The notes beneath the pieces are model-generated. The model saw nothing but the letters and a program-made list of their open reading frames with translations, did not search any database and was not told the DNA's origin. 43,439 nt of DNA, taken from the NCBI GenBank assembly GCA_009777345.1, contig WRMB01000033.1:1-43439 (forward strand), written 5' to 3'. Shown here piece by piece: positions 7,047 through 15,698 of the stretch. A program made the translations under genes and the position numbers. This DNA is from Micrococcales bacterium (GTDB lineage Bacteria; Actinomycetota; Actinomycetes; Actinomycetales; Cellulomonadaceae). Within the stretch, counting starts at the first letter, position 1. The number at the start of each line of letters is the position of its first letter.

Positions 7047-10000
7047 GTGCGAACCCGGCTGCTGTACCGCCGACCCGACGGGAAGCTGGACCCGATCGCG
7101 CTGTCCACAGACGCCGGGGCGACCATCGGTGACGTCGCCGACCTGTTCCTGCGCGTGGAACGGTCCATCGGCTCCGCTCACACCGTCGACACCACCGCAC
7201 GGCCCCGGATGCGGGTCCTCGCCCCGGGTGCGACCGCGGCCCGGGTCCTGTCACGGGATATCAGCGTCGCCGATGCCGGGCTGCGCGCCGGTTCCACCGT
7301 CGAGCTGGACACGCACCGCCCCGGCACCGCGGTCGAACCGGGTCCGACCGCGGTACGGGTCTACGTCACGGAAGGTCCCGACGCCGGGCGGGCCGTCGAC
7401 GTCCCGGCTGGTGTGGCGACCATCGGACGTGACCAGAGCGCCACGGTCCGGCTGACCGACCCGACGGTGTCGGCCGTGCACGCCCGCCTGCTGGTAGGGA
7501 CCAGCGGGGTGGAGATCGTCGACAACGGGTCGGCCAACGGTCTGTCCATCGACGGCGGCCTGGTCAACCGGGTCCACCTCGTCGACGGCGACCTGGTCGA
7601 GGTGGGCCAGACCACCGTGCAGATCCGCTGGCAGGCCGGGTCCGGACCGTCCACCTACACGGTCCGGTTCAACCGCTCGCCGGTGGTCGCCCCGCGCTAC
7701 GCCGGACAGGAGCTGGCGGCCCCCACCCCGCCGGTGCCCACCGCGGCGCAGCCGCTGAACTGGATCGCCCTGCTCGCCCCGGTGCTGCTCGGGGCCTTCA
7801 CCTTCGCGATGACCCGCAGCCCGATGTCCTTGGGTTTCGTCGCGCTCAGCCCGCTGATGATGCTGGGATCGTGGATCGAGCGCCGCCGGAGCGCCAAGAA
7901 GCACCTCGCCCGGGAGTCGAAGCAGTTCCGGACCGACCTGGACGCCCTGGTCGACCAGGTCCGCGCCGACCAGAAGGCCGAGGTCGCCGCCCGGGCCGCC
8001 GAACAACCGGACCCGGCCTGCTGGGCAGACGCCGCCAACCGGCTCGACCCGCTGCTGTGGAGCCGTCGGCCGACCGACGACGACTTCCTCGTCGCCCGGG
8101 TCGGCATGGGCAGCGACGACTCCCGGACGACTGTCACCCTGCCGCCGCGCGGCAGCACGCCCGCCGAGCTGTGGCAGACCCTGACCAGCGCCGTCGAACC
8201 GTTGCGGCGGGTCGAGGGCGTACCGCTGACGGTCGGCCTGCGCGACGTCGGCTCGTTCGGTATCGCCGGGCCCGAAGAAGCCGCCAACAGTGCGGCCCGA
8301 GCACTGGTCTGCCAGCTGCTCGCCCAGCACTCCCCGGCTCATCTGCGGCTGGCCGTGCTGGCCTCACGCCGTTCGGCCCGTAGCTGGTCGTGGACACCCT
8401 GGCTGCCTCACGTCCCCGCTGGTCCCTGGCTGGCCTCCGACCCCGCCGCCGGGCTGGGCACCATCAGCCTGCTGGAGGAGATCGTCTCCGAACGGACCCA
8501 GACCCGCGAGGCGACGCTGCCCGCCGTGCTGGTCGTCGTCACCGACGACACCCCGGTGGAACGGGGCCGCCTGGTGCGCCTGGCCACCGACGGACCGCGC
8601 GCCGGGGTGCACCTCCTGTGGTGCGCCGACCAGGTGACCGCCCTGCCCGAGGCCTGCCGCGCCTACCTGGACGTCGGCACCGGGGTGCTCGGCCTGCCCG
8701 ACCTACGTCGCACCCAGCCCCTGGTGGTCGACACCCTCGACGCCGGCGCCACCTGGCACTTCGCCCAGCGCCTGTCCGGTGTGGTGGACTCCGGCGAACC
8801 CGAGACCGACGAGACCGACCTGCCCCGGTCGGTGGACTACCTCACCCTGGTGGGCCGTCAGATGGCCACCAGGCCCGACGCGGTGCTGGAACGGTGGCGC
8901 GAGACCGGTTCGCTGCCCGGCCAGGGCGAGAACCGGCGCCAGCCCGCGACGCTGCGCGCAGTGGTCGGGCAGGGACCGGACGGGCAGTTCGTCCTCGACC
9001 TGCGCAACGACGGGCCGCACGCGCTGGTCGGCGGCACGACCGGCGCGGGCAAGAGCGAGTTCCTGCAGACCTGGGTGCTGGGCATGGCCGCCGCGCACTC
9101 CCCCGCCCGGGCCACGTTCCTGTTCGTCGACTACAAGGGCGGCGCGGCGTTCGCCGACTGCGTCGACCTGCCGCACTGCGTCGGCCTGGTCACCGATCTC
9201 ACCCCGCACCTGGTGCGCCGGGCCCTGACCTCGCTGCGCGCCGAGCTGCACTACCGCGAGAAGCTGCTCGCCTCGGTCAAGGCCAAAGACCTCGCCGCGA
9301 TGGAACGCACCGGTGACCCACGCACACCACCCGCACTGGTCATCGTCGTGGACGAGTTCGCCGCCCTGGTCTCGGACGTACCGCAGTTCGTCGACGGGAT
9401 GGTCGACGTGGCCCAGCGCGGCCGGTCCCTCGGCCTGCACCTGGTGCTCGCCACGCAGCGCCCCGCCGGGGTGATCCGGGACAACCTGCGGGCCAACACC
9501 AACCTGAGGATCGCGCTGCGCACCGCCGACGAGCACGACTCGACCGATGTGGTCGGGGTGCCGGTCACCGCGCACATCGACCCTGGCCTGCCTGGTCGGG
9601 CGGCGGTCCGCACCGGACCCGGGCGGGTCACCATGTTCCAGACCGCCTACGTCGGCGGTCGGTCCGTCGGAGCGGCCCCCGCGCCGACCATCGACGTCGA
9701 GACCCTGACCGTCGGCCCTGGACGGCCCTGGAGCGTCCCGGCCGCCCCGGGCACCAGTACCACCGCCGACGACGACGCGCCGACCGACCTGCGCCGCTGC
9801 GTCGACCAGGTGGTCGACGCCGCCCGACGGGTCGGCCTGCCCGCACCACGACGACCCTGGCTGCCCGAGCTGGCCACCGGTTACGAGCTCGCCGACCTGC
9901 CGCAACGACCCGACGAGCTCGGTCTGGGCATGGTCGACCGGCCGGAGTCCCAGGCCCAGTCGGTGTGGACCTGGCGGCCCGACGACGGGGCGCTGGCGGT

Positions 10001-11402
10001 CTTCGGGGCGGCCGGTGCCGGCGCCTCGACGACGCTGCGGTCGGTCGCAATAGCCGCCGGGCTGGCCGATCCCGGTCAGGTGCACGTCTACGGTCTGGAC
10101 TTCGGCGCTGGGGGCCTGGCGATGCTCGAACCGCTGCCCCACGTCGGCGGGATTCTCGATCCCGCCGATACCGAGCGGGTGACCCGGCTGCTGCGCGACC
10201 TGCTGGCGCAGGTCGAGGACCGGACCCGTCGGTTCGCCGCGGCCCGCGCCGGGTCCCTCGGCCGGTACCGAGAGCTGGCGGCCCGGCCCGACGAACCACG
10301 GATCATCCTGCTGGTCGACGGCATGTCGGCCTTCCGCGACGCCTACGAGACCCCAGGGACCAAGCTCGCGTCGTTCAACGCCTTCCGCCGCGTCCTGGTC
10401 GAAGGTCGCCCCCTGGGCGTGCACGTCGTCATCGCCGCCGAACGCCCCAGTGCCATCCCCAGCTCGATGACCTCGGCCGTCGGCCTGCGGCTGGTCCTGC
10501 GGCAGGCCGACCAGAACACCTACCGGGTTCTCGACGTGCCGAACGACGTGCTCGACAACGACTCGCCCCCCGGGCGGGCGGTGCTGGCCGGCACCGGACA
10601 GGAGATCCAGCTCGCGGTGCTCGGCGGTGACACCGACCTGGCCGACCAGGCGCGGGCCGTCGACGCGCTCGTCGCCCGGTGCGACGCAGTGCCGCGCGCG
10701 CCCGGAGTACGGCGGCTCGCCACCCAGATTCCCGCCTCGTCGCTGCCCGACCAGGCCGACCGCGGCCCCGTGCTGGGTATCTGCGAAGAGACCCTGGAAC
10801 CGGTCGGGTTCGTACCCGTCGGTCCCTTCCTGCTCGCCGGACCACCGGGCAGCGGACGCACCACCGCCGTCGCCTGGCTGGGGGCCAGCCTGCACCGTTG
10901 GGACCCCTGCCTGCCGCAGTACTACATCGGGGTGCGACGGAGCCCCAACAGCCGTCTTCCCTGGTGGCACAAGACCGCGACGACTCTCGAGGACGCGAAG
11001 ACCCTGGCTCGCGAGCTCGGTGAGATCGTCGGCGAACCCGCACCGGCAACGGACGACGACGTCGAACGCCCCGGTGTGGCTCTGATCGTGGAGTCGCTGG
11101 CGGATATCGTCGGGACTCCCGCCGAGCAGCCCCTGGTCGAGGTGTTCAAGTCCGCCCGCCGCAACGGGCACCTCATCGTCGCCGAGTCGGAGACCCCGAC
11201 CTGGGCGTCGGCCTGGCCGCTCGTCTCCGAGATCCGCAACACCCGCCGCGGCATCGCCCTCACCCCCGACGCCATCGACGGCGAGACCCTGTTCCGCACG
11301 TCGTTCGGCCGGGCGCAGCGCGCCCAGTTCCCACCCGGGCGCGGTATCTACGTGACGACCGGTGTCGCCCGGACCGTCCAGCTGCCGCTGCCCGACCAGT
11401 GA
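7047..11402 (+). CDS. eccC: FHA-domain FtsK/SpoIIIE ATPase, EccC-type motor of type VII secretion
   Basis: The 1451-residue protein is the ATPase that recognises and drives export of WXG100-type substrates at the membrane. It contains, in order: an N-terminal strand-rich region; an FHA phosphothreonine-binding domain at about residues 103-195 (IGRDQ, VSAVHARL, NGSANGLSI); two membrane helices at about 235-280; and three FtsK/SpoIIIE domains. The first has an intact Walker A, GGTTGAGKS (about 662), and Walker B VIVVDEFAAL. The second has GAAGAGAST, without the lysine. The third has GPPGSGRTT, with arginine in place of lysine. This one-active, two-degenerate pattern is known in EccC proteins. 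The FHA domain suggests control by Ser/Thr phosphorylation. The GTG start is 3 bases past the lipoprotein stop. No other core membrane component is present in the window. Confidence 0.9.
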   Translation: MRTRLLYRRPDGKLDPIALSTDAGATIGDVADLFLRVERSIGSAHTVDTTARPRMRVLAPGATAARVLSRDISVADAGLRAGSTVELDTHRPGTAVEPGPTAVRVYVTEGPDAGRAVDVPAGVATIGRDQSATVRLTDPTVSAVHARLLVGTSGVEIVDNGSANGLSIDGGLVNRVHLVDGDLVEVGQTTVQIRWQAGSGPSTYTVRFNRSPVVAPRYAGQELAAPTPPVPTAAQPLNWIALLAPVLLGAFTFAMTRSPMSLGFVALSPLMMLGSWIERRRSAKKHLARESKQFRTDLDALVDQVRADQKAEVAARAAEQPDPACWADAANRLDPLLWSRRPTDDDFLVARVGMGSDDSRTTVTLPPRGSTPAELWQTLTSAVEPLRRVEGVPLTVGLRDVGSFGIAGPEEAANSAARALVCQLLAQHSPAHLRLAVLASRRSARSWSWTPWLPHVPAGPWLASDPAAGLGTISLLEEIVSERTQTREATLPAVLVVVTDDTPVERGRLVRLATDGPRAGVHLLWCADQVTALPEACRAYLDVGTGVLGLPDLRRTQPLVVDTLDAGATWHFAQRLSGVVDSGEPETDETDLPRSVDYLTLVGRQMATRPDAVLERWRETGSLPGQGENRRQPATLRAVVGQGPDGQFVLDLRNDGPHALVGGTTGAGKSEFLQTWVLGMAAAHSPARATFLFVDYKGGAAFADCVDLPHCVGLVTDLTPHLVRRALTSLRAELHYREKLLASVKAKDLAAMERTGDPRTPPALVIVVDEFAALVSDVPQFVDGMVDVAQRGRSLGLHLVLATQRPAGVIRDNLRANTNLRIALRTADEHDSTDVVGVPVTAHIDPGLPGRAAVRTGPGRVTMFQTAYVGGRSVGAAPAPTIDVETLTVGPGRPWSVPAAPGTSTTADDDAPTDLRRCVDQVVDAARRVGLPAPRRPWLPELATGYELADLPQRPDELGLGMVDRPESQAQSVWTWRPDDGALAVFGAAGAGASTTLRSVAIAAGLADPGQVHVYGLDFGAGGLAMLEPLPHVGGILDPADTERVTRLLRDLLAQVEDRTRRFAAARAGSLGRYRELAARPDEPRIILLVDGMSAFRDAYETPGTKLASFNAFRRVLVEGRPLGVHVVIAAERPSAIPSSMTSAVGLRLVLRQADQNTYRVLDVPNDVLDNDSPPGRAVLAGTGQEIQLAVLGGDTDLADQARAVDALVARCDAVPRAPGVRRLATQIPASSLPDQADRGPVLGICEETLEPVGFVPVGPFLLAGPPGSGRTTAVAWLGASLHRWDPCLPQYYIGVRRSPNSRLPWWHKTATTLEDAKTLARELGEIVGEPAPATDDDVERPGVALIVESLADIVGTPAEQPLVEVFKSARRNGHLIVAESETPTWASAWPLVSEIRNTRRGIALTPDAIDGETLFRTSFGRAQRAQFPPGRGIYVTTGVARTVQLPLPDQ

Positions 11403-11495
11403 GACGCCCCGCCTGGCCCTCGCCCGGCGACGCACCCCGGCTCGAGGCAGACTTGTCCCAGCCTATGACGATCATCGCGTGAGGACGACGGCATC

Positions 11496-13025
11496 GTGAC
11501 TACCGACGGGCCAGACCCGGCCGCAGGGTCCCTTCCGGCCGCGGTCGGGCTGACACCCCAGCAGCAGGCCCGGCACGGGAGGCTCGCGCTGCTGCGCGCC
11601 GCCGGGATGGACCCGTACCCGGTGCAGGTACCCCGCACGACCAGCGTCAAGCAGGCGCACGAGGCCGCCCGGGCCGACCAGACCCAGACGGTGTCCGTGG
11701 TGGGCCGGGTGGTGCGGCTGTGCGACCCGGACAGCGCGCTGCCGGACGGTGGAGTGCCGGACGGTGGGGTGCTCGCGGTGCTGCGCGAGGGTGCCGCCCA
11801 GGTCCAGGCGCTGCTGGACGGCACGGTCGACCCCGCGGCGCTGGACCTGTTCCGGCGCACCGTGGACCCCGGCGACCAGGTATCGGTCACCGGCACCACC
11901 GGGCGCTCCCCCAGCGGCGAACCGAGCCTGCTGGTCACGGCGTGGACCATGGCCGCCAAGGCGCTCACCCCGCCGGACGAGCCCGCCGACCCAGCCACCC
12001 GCGCCCGGCCGCGGCACGTGGAGCTAGCGCTGGACGCCGATACCGCCGACCGGGTGCGGGCCCGGTCGGCCGCGGTCGCGTCGGTGCGCACCACCCTGGC
12101 GTGGCACAGCTTCACGGAGGTGGAGACACCGGTGCTGCACCAGGTGCCCGCAGCGGGCACCTCACCGTTGCGCACCCGCGTCGACGGGTACGACCAGGAC
12201 CTCTACCTGCGCTCCTCGCCCGGGCCGTACCTACGACGGCTGGTGGTCGGCGGGCTGGGCAAGGTGTTCGAGGTGGGCCGCTGCTTCCACGACCCGCCCG
12301 ACGCTGGACCCGACCCTGAGCGCGGCCGTGAGCCAGAGCTCACCTACCTGGACGCCTGCCAGGCGCACGGCGACTGCACGACGCTGCGGCGGCTCGCCCA
12401 GGAGATCGTGCGTTCCGCGGCGGCCGCGGTGCACGGTGCGGCCGTGGCGCAGCGGCCCGACGGTCGGTCGGCCGACAGCGGGCGCAGCGGGACGACGGTC
12501 CGTCTCGACGGCCCGGACTGGCCGGTCGTCACCGTGCACGACGCGGTGTCCCAGGCCGTCGACGCCCCGCTGACCGTCGGCACCCCGCTGGACGAGGTGC
12601 GCGCGGTGTGCCGTCGGACCGCAGTCGCCTACCAGGACGACGAACCGGCCGGGGTGCTGGTCGCCCGGCTGTACGACCGGTTGGTCGCACCGGCCACCGA
12701 CACCCCGGTGTTCTACGCCGACTTCCCGGTGGAGACTGCCCCGTCGGCCCGGGCGCACCGCGACGACCCGCGACTGGCCGAACGCTGGGCCCTGGTGATG
12801 TTCGGCACGACGGTCGCCACCGCCTGCTCCGGGCTCGCCGACCCCGTCGAGCAGCGTCGTCGGCTCGCGTCGGCCGACCCGGCGGCGCTCGATGCGGACC
12901 TGCTCACCGCCCTGGAGTTCGGCCTGCCGCCCACCGGCAGCCTGAGCCTCGGTATCGACCAGATGGTGGCGACGCTGCTCGGCACGACGGTCCGCGACGT
13001 CCTGACCTTCCCGTTCGTCCGCTGA
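11496..13025 (+). CDS. Lysyl-tRNA synthetase paralogue lacking catalytic residues
   Basis: The 509-residue product has the class II LysRS layout: an N-terminal segment like LysS (HGRLALLRAAGMDPYPVQV), an OB fold at about 60-160, and a catalytic-like domain. Close family matches remain (DLYLR, RRLVVGGLGKVFEVGR, DPVEQRRR). However, motif 2 FRxE reads FHDP, motif 3 GIDRMV reads GIDQMV, the lysine-binding Glu of APELYLK is Gly (SPGPYLR), and the Glu of YSELxDP is Gly (CSGLADP). Comparison is with E. coli LysS from memory. Loss of both motif arginines and two substrate carboxylates makes aminoacylation unlikely. A regulatory or tRNA-binding role is possible. It follows the EccC gene by about 90 bp and has GAGGA before GTG. 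A true LysRS must exist elsewhere. Confidence 0.8.
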   Translation: MTTDGPDPAAGSLPAAVGLTPQQQARHGRLALLRAAGMDPYPVQVPRTTSVKQAHEAARADQTQTVSVVGRVVRLCDPDSALPDGGVPDGGVLAVLREGAAQVQALLDGTVDPAALDLFRRTVDPGDQVSVTGTTGRSPSGEPSLLVTAWTMAAKALTPPDEPADPATRARPRHVELALDADTADRVRARSAAVASVRTTLAWHSFTEVETPVLHQVPAAGTSPLRTRVDGYDQDLYLRSSPGPYLRRLVVGGLGKVFEVGRCFHDPPDAGPDPERGREPELTYLDACQAHGDCTTLRRLAQEIVRSAAAAVHGAAVAQRPDGRSADSGRSGTTVRLDGPDWPVVTVHDAVSQAVDAPLTVGTPLDEVRAVCRRTAVAYQDDEPAGVLVARLYDRLVAPATDTPVFYADFPVETAPSARAHRDDPRLAERWALVMFGTTVATACSGLADPVEQRRRLASADPAALDADLLTALEFGLPPTGSLSLGIDQMVATLLGTTVRDVLTFPFVR

Positions 13026-13095
13026 GCGCTACCGGGCAGGCCGACGGCGGTGCCGCCGCCGCACCGGGCGACCACAGCACCAGGGGCTCAGTAGG

Positions 13096-13437
13096 CTATG
13101 TGCGGGACTTGACGAGGATCGCAGCCGCCAACCACTGGCCGACCATGACCACCCCACCGATGAGGAAGCCGACACCCAGCCAGAGCGTCTTAAACCCACT
13201 GGAGTTCTCCACATCCGCGACCAGGGCGAGGATCAGACCGAGCAGGGTGAGCACACCGGCGACGATGACCATGACCAAGCCCAGAAGCTGACCGGGGAAG
13301 TCGGCCAGAGCGGGCCCCTGGGGTACCGGCGGACCGTACTGGGGCTGCCCCTGGGCGGGGTAGTACCCGGTGCCGGGCTGCTGCATGTAAGGCCCCTGCG
13401 GGGCGGGCGGCTGGGGCGGCGGGAACTCTGCGCTCAT
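13096..13437 (-). CDS. Small proline-rich membrane protein
   Basis: The 113-residue product has a cytoplasmic-looking tail rich in Pro, Gln, Gly and Tyr (PPPQPPAPQGPYMQQ), then two or three membrane helices (LLGLVMVIVAGVLTLLGLI and FLIGGVVMVGQWLAAAILV). The reading frame is open upstream, but the family-like Pro/Gln tail starts at the ATG at 13437, so that start is used. Proteins of this build are common in actinobacteria and usually unassigned. It converges with the LysRS-like gene and is divergent from the DUF1361 gene. Confidence 0.7.
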   Translation of the reverse strand: MSAEFPPPQPPAPQGPYMQQPGTGYYPAQGQPQYGPPVPQGPALADFPGQLLGLVMVIVAGVLTLLGLILALVADVENSSGFKTLWLGVGFLIGGVVMVGQWLAAAILVKSRT

Positions 13438-13591
13438 ACGGCGATGATAGCGGGACTCGCCCCCACAGACAGACGGTCTGTGCACAGACCGGACCCCGCT
13501 CGGAGCGCCGGAGCGGACGCGCCAGACGAGAACGCACAGAACGACCACGGCCTCTCCCCGCTCCCCACAAGAACCCGACGCGCCGGTCGGC

Positions 13592-13597
13592 TAGGGT
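13592..13597 (+). promoter_or_regulatory. -10 box of a leaderless promoter
   Basis: TAGGGT lies 8 bases before the ATG at 13606, placing the transcript start at or next to the start codon. No Shine-Dalgarno sequence is present. Confidence 0.5.
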
Positions 13598-13605
13598 CCG
13601 ACGGC

Positions 13606-14361
13606 ATGACCTTCCACATCGACCGGCGGCTCGTCGTCCTGGCGCTGGCGTGCGTCGTCGTGACCGTCGGGTGCCTGGTGGTCTACGCCGTGACCGAGCG
13701 TTGGCTGTTCCTGTCCTTCGTGTGGAACCTGTTCCTGGCGGTGCTGCCGCTGGTCGCGAGCACCGTGGTCGACGTGCACGGCCGGGTGCGGCCGTGGGTC
13801 GGCTGGGTGGCCTGCGCCGTGTGGCTGCCGCTGTTCCCGAACACGGTGTACGTCACCACCGACATCATCCACCTGCACCGGGTCCGGTTCGGCGGTGACA
13901 CCGTGACGTGGCCGTTCCACCGGTACACCGACGACATCGTCGCGTGGTCCCAGCTCTTCGTCCTGGCCGCCCTGGTGGTGCTCACGCTGTACCTGGGACT
14001 GTGGTCGCTGAGCCACGTCCACACGTTCCTGACCGCCCGCTGGGGCCAGGCATGGGCGTTGGTCGCGGTGGTCGGTGTGGCCCTGGCCTGTGGCTACGGG
14101 ATCTACCTGGGCCGGTTCGTGCGGCTGAACTCCTGGGAGGTGCTACGGCCCGACACCCTGGTGCCGCTGCTGGTCAGCTCGGCCAACGAGTTCACCGTAA
14201 CCTTCACCGGGCTGGTCGCCGCCTACGTCCTGCTCACCTACGCCCTGTTCTGGGCCTTCGCCGACCGCTCGCCGGTCCGCCTGGGCGCTTGTCCTCCGGC
14301 GTCCCTCTCAGCACCAGAAGTCGACCGTCTGCCAGACGAGGCGGCCGTGTCGGGTTCCTGA
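13606..14361 (+). CDS. DUF1361-family membrane protein
   Basis: This is a 251-residue integral membrane protein with six or seven helices. It shows the DUF1361 hallmarks: FLSFVWNLFLAVLPL near the N-terminus, WLPLFPNTVYVTTDIIHL in the middle, and YGIYLGRFVRLNSWEVL followed by further helices. The family is widespread and of unknown function. The start at 13606 fits the first membrane helix and a TAGGGT box 8 bases upstream, whereas the longer open frame encodes a non-membrane, arginine-rich extension. A strong hairpin (14397-14429) follows, so it is probably monocistronic. Confidence 0.8.
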   Translation: MTFHIDRRLVVLALACVVVTVGCLVVYAVTERWLFLSFVWNLFLAVLPLVASTVVDVHGRVRPWVGWVACAVWLPLFPNTVYVTTDIIHLHRVRFGGDTVTWPFHRYTDDIVAWSQLFVLAALVVLTLYLGLWSLSHVHTFLTARWGQAWALVAVVGVALACGYGIYLGRFVRLNSWEVLRPDTLVPLLVSSANEFTVTFTGLVAAYVLLTYALFWAFADRSPVRLGACPPASLSAPEVDRLPDEAAVSGS

Positions 14362-14396
14362 ACCCTTTGTGGAACCCCAACCCCCCGACGACGAGC

Positions 14397-14429
14397 GGGG
14401 CCCCACCGCGTAACCTGCGATGGGGCCCC
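14397..14429 (+). terminator. Hairpin terminator
   Basis: A 9-bp stem (GGGGCCCCA with TGGGGCCCC, loop of 15) lies 36 bases after the DUF1361 stop, without a T-tract. It also faces the end of the tRNA-like cluster on the minus strand and may serve both. Confidence 0.65.
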
Positions 14430-14529
14430 TGGTCGACTTGGAAAGTCGGTGGTCATTCGACCTACCAGCGGTCTGCGACCGCTACCAAGAAGTTCGCTCA
14501 TCCTGGTTGCCGGGACCACGGTCGGCGGG

Positions 14530-14573
14530 GATCACGTTGAAAGTCACCCGTCTTTCCTCTAGACCACTGCCGC
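14530..14573 (-). pseudogene. tRNA-like 5' half resembling tRNA-Glu
   Basis: Read on the minus strand from 14573, an acceptor-like GCGGCAG is followed by GTGGTCTAGAGGAAAGAC, close to the D-arm of tRNA-Glu, and then by an anticodon-loop-like CTTTCAA (TTC). The anticodon stem does not pair. No matching 3' acceptor or T-arm is found down to 14430, only a 15-nt hairpin (GCGGTC, GCA, GACCGC) and unpaired sequence. It is the third of three units separated by the same ACCCCGC linker. Confidence 0.4.
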
Positions 14574-14579
14574 GCGGGG

Positions 14580-14714
14580 TGCGGCAGGCCGGATTCGAAC
14601 CGGCGGTTGGTGATACTCGTCCCCGCTCGTCGATGCCTCGGCGAGCGACATGCTGAGCCTGGAGCAAGAGTCTCAGTGTGACGACGCTGCCTCTGCCAGT
14701 TGGGCTACCGCCGC
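14580..14714 (-). pseudogene. tRNA-like gene with a greatly enlarged central region
   Basis: The acceptor stem (GCGGCGG with CTGCCGC, one G-T pair), a normal D-arm and a normal T-arm (GCCGG TTCGAAT CCGGC) are intact. Between D-arm and T-arm lie about 80 bases instead of about 25. Two hairpins can be drawn there (stems CTGAG/CTCAG and GCTCG/CGAGC). Its D-arm shares 18 identical bases with the CAA-anticodon tRNA in the array (14688-14705 and 24957-24974). No standard anticodon loop can be assigned. It may be a disrupted tRNA or a tRNA-like RNA. Confidence 0.5.
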
Positions 14715-14720
14715 GCGGGG

Positions 14721-14804
14721 TGCGGCGGGCGGGACTCGAACCCGCACTGTCACGTCGGTGTAAGCCTCAGCCTCACTTTCAGCTTGGACTCGCACGTCCG
14801 CCGC
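14721..14804 (-). pseudogene. tRNA-like gene with unpaired anticodon region
   Basis: This 84-base unit has a perfect 7-bp acceptor stem (GCGGCGG with CCGCCGC), discriminator A, and a T-arm (GCGGG TTCGAGT CCCGC) identical to array members. The D and anticodon regions do not fold normally. A CTTACAC loop sequence, as in tRNA-Val(TAC), is present without a matching stem. It is the first of the three tandem units. Confidence 0.45.
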
Positions 14805-14848
14805 GTGATGGCGGGCGTGCCCTCGGGGCGTACCCCGAAGCCTGTATA

Positions 14849-15580
14849 TCAGGCGAAGAGGTAGTCGAAGACGGCCTTGGCCGGCTTGACGTCCTCGATC
14901 TCACGCTCGTTCGCCTGCTCGCGGGCCTGCCGGACGGCCGCCTGGAGCGTCTCCACCCGGTCCCGCAGCTCGTTGACCCGGGCCGCCGGGAGCGCGCCGG
15001 AGAACTTCACCGTGGTCCAGGTGCCGACGGGCACGTCCTCGTAGTACATCTCGACCTGGGCCGGGTGGTGCTCCGTGGCCTCGGCCTTGACGTGGTTGCG
15101 CGGCGTCTTCCTGGTGCGCAGCGTCCGGGTCGGCTCGGTCCGGTAGCAGTCGATCGACGGGTCGTAGGTCCACTCGTCCGACGCGTCGAGCAGCGGCAGG
15201 TGCCCGATCAGGGTGTGGATGTCCACCAGCCGCTTCTCCAGGAAGAGCAGGTAGGTCACCGGGACGTCGGCCAGCAGCACCCGGCCGTCCACCTCGACGT
15301 CGGCCCGGGCCTGGCCGTTGGCCCATTCCTTGGTGGCGGTGACGTCGAACGAACGCGTCATGACCTCGGCGACGCGGCGCAGCACCTCGTCGGCCCGGAC
15401 CTGGACCCGGGTCTGCTCGGGCGGCAGGGTCTCGCCCTCTTCGTCCTTGGGCTGGTAGGTGCGCGACAGCCCGGTCAGCAGACCCGATTTCTGCAGCAGC
15501 TGGTACTGCTTGGTCAGCTCGGACTGCGCCGAGGACTTGACGCCCTTCTCGACAGCGATGATCTGGTTCAGCTTGGTCAC
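14849..15580 (-). CDS. Conserved phage/actinobacterial protein of unknown function
   Basis: The 243-residue soluble protein starts VTKLNQIIAVEKGVKS and ends AVFDYLFA. It contains long conserved-looking stretches (LLTGLSRTYQPKDEEGE, VPVTYLLFLEKRLVDI, PRNHVKAEATEHHPAQVE). I recognise it as a family common in actinobacteriophages and scattered in actinobacterial chromosomes, without a known role; I cannot name the domain with certainty. The start at GTG 15580 is chosen because the family begins there and a TACGGT -10 box lies 7 bases before it, giving a leaderless message. It lies directly upstream, on the same strand, of the three tRNA-like units, which may be co-transcribed with it. Confidence 0.75.
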   Translation of the reverse strand: MTKLNQIIAVEKGVKSSAQSELTKQYQLLQKSGLLTGLSRTYQPKDEEGETLPPEQTRVQVRADEVLRRVAEVMTRSFDVTATKEWANGQARADVEVDGRVLLADVPVTYLLFLEKRLVDIHTLIGHLPLLDASDEWTYDPSIDCYRTEPTRTLRTRKTPRNHVKAEATEHHPAQVEMYYEDVPVGTWTTVKFSGALPAARVNELRDRVETLQAAVRQAREQANEREIEDVKPAKAVFDYLFA

Positions 15581-15587
15581 GCCGGCC

Positions 15588-15593
15588 ACCGTA
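15588..15593 (-). promoter_or_regulatory. -10 box of a leaderless promoter
   Basis: On the minus strand TACGGT precedes the GTG at 15580 by 7 bases. No ribosome binding site is present. Confidence 0.5.
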
Positions 15594-15698
15594 GCAGCCC
15601 ACAAGACCAGGCCGAACCGTTTTTCTCGCCCCGCCCGGACACCTCCGCTACCGTTCCTGCCGTCGGGAAGGCAGCGGCGGTGACGGACGTGCACATGG

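Noticed and set aside
8703..11435. 910-codon open frame antisense to the EccC motor
   Set aside because: High-GC third-position effect: it mirrors the codons of the opposite strand, has no ribosome site and no recognisable domain.
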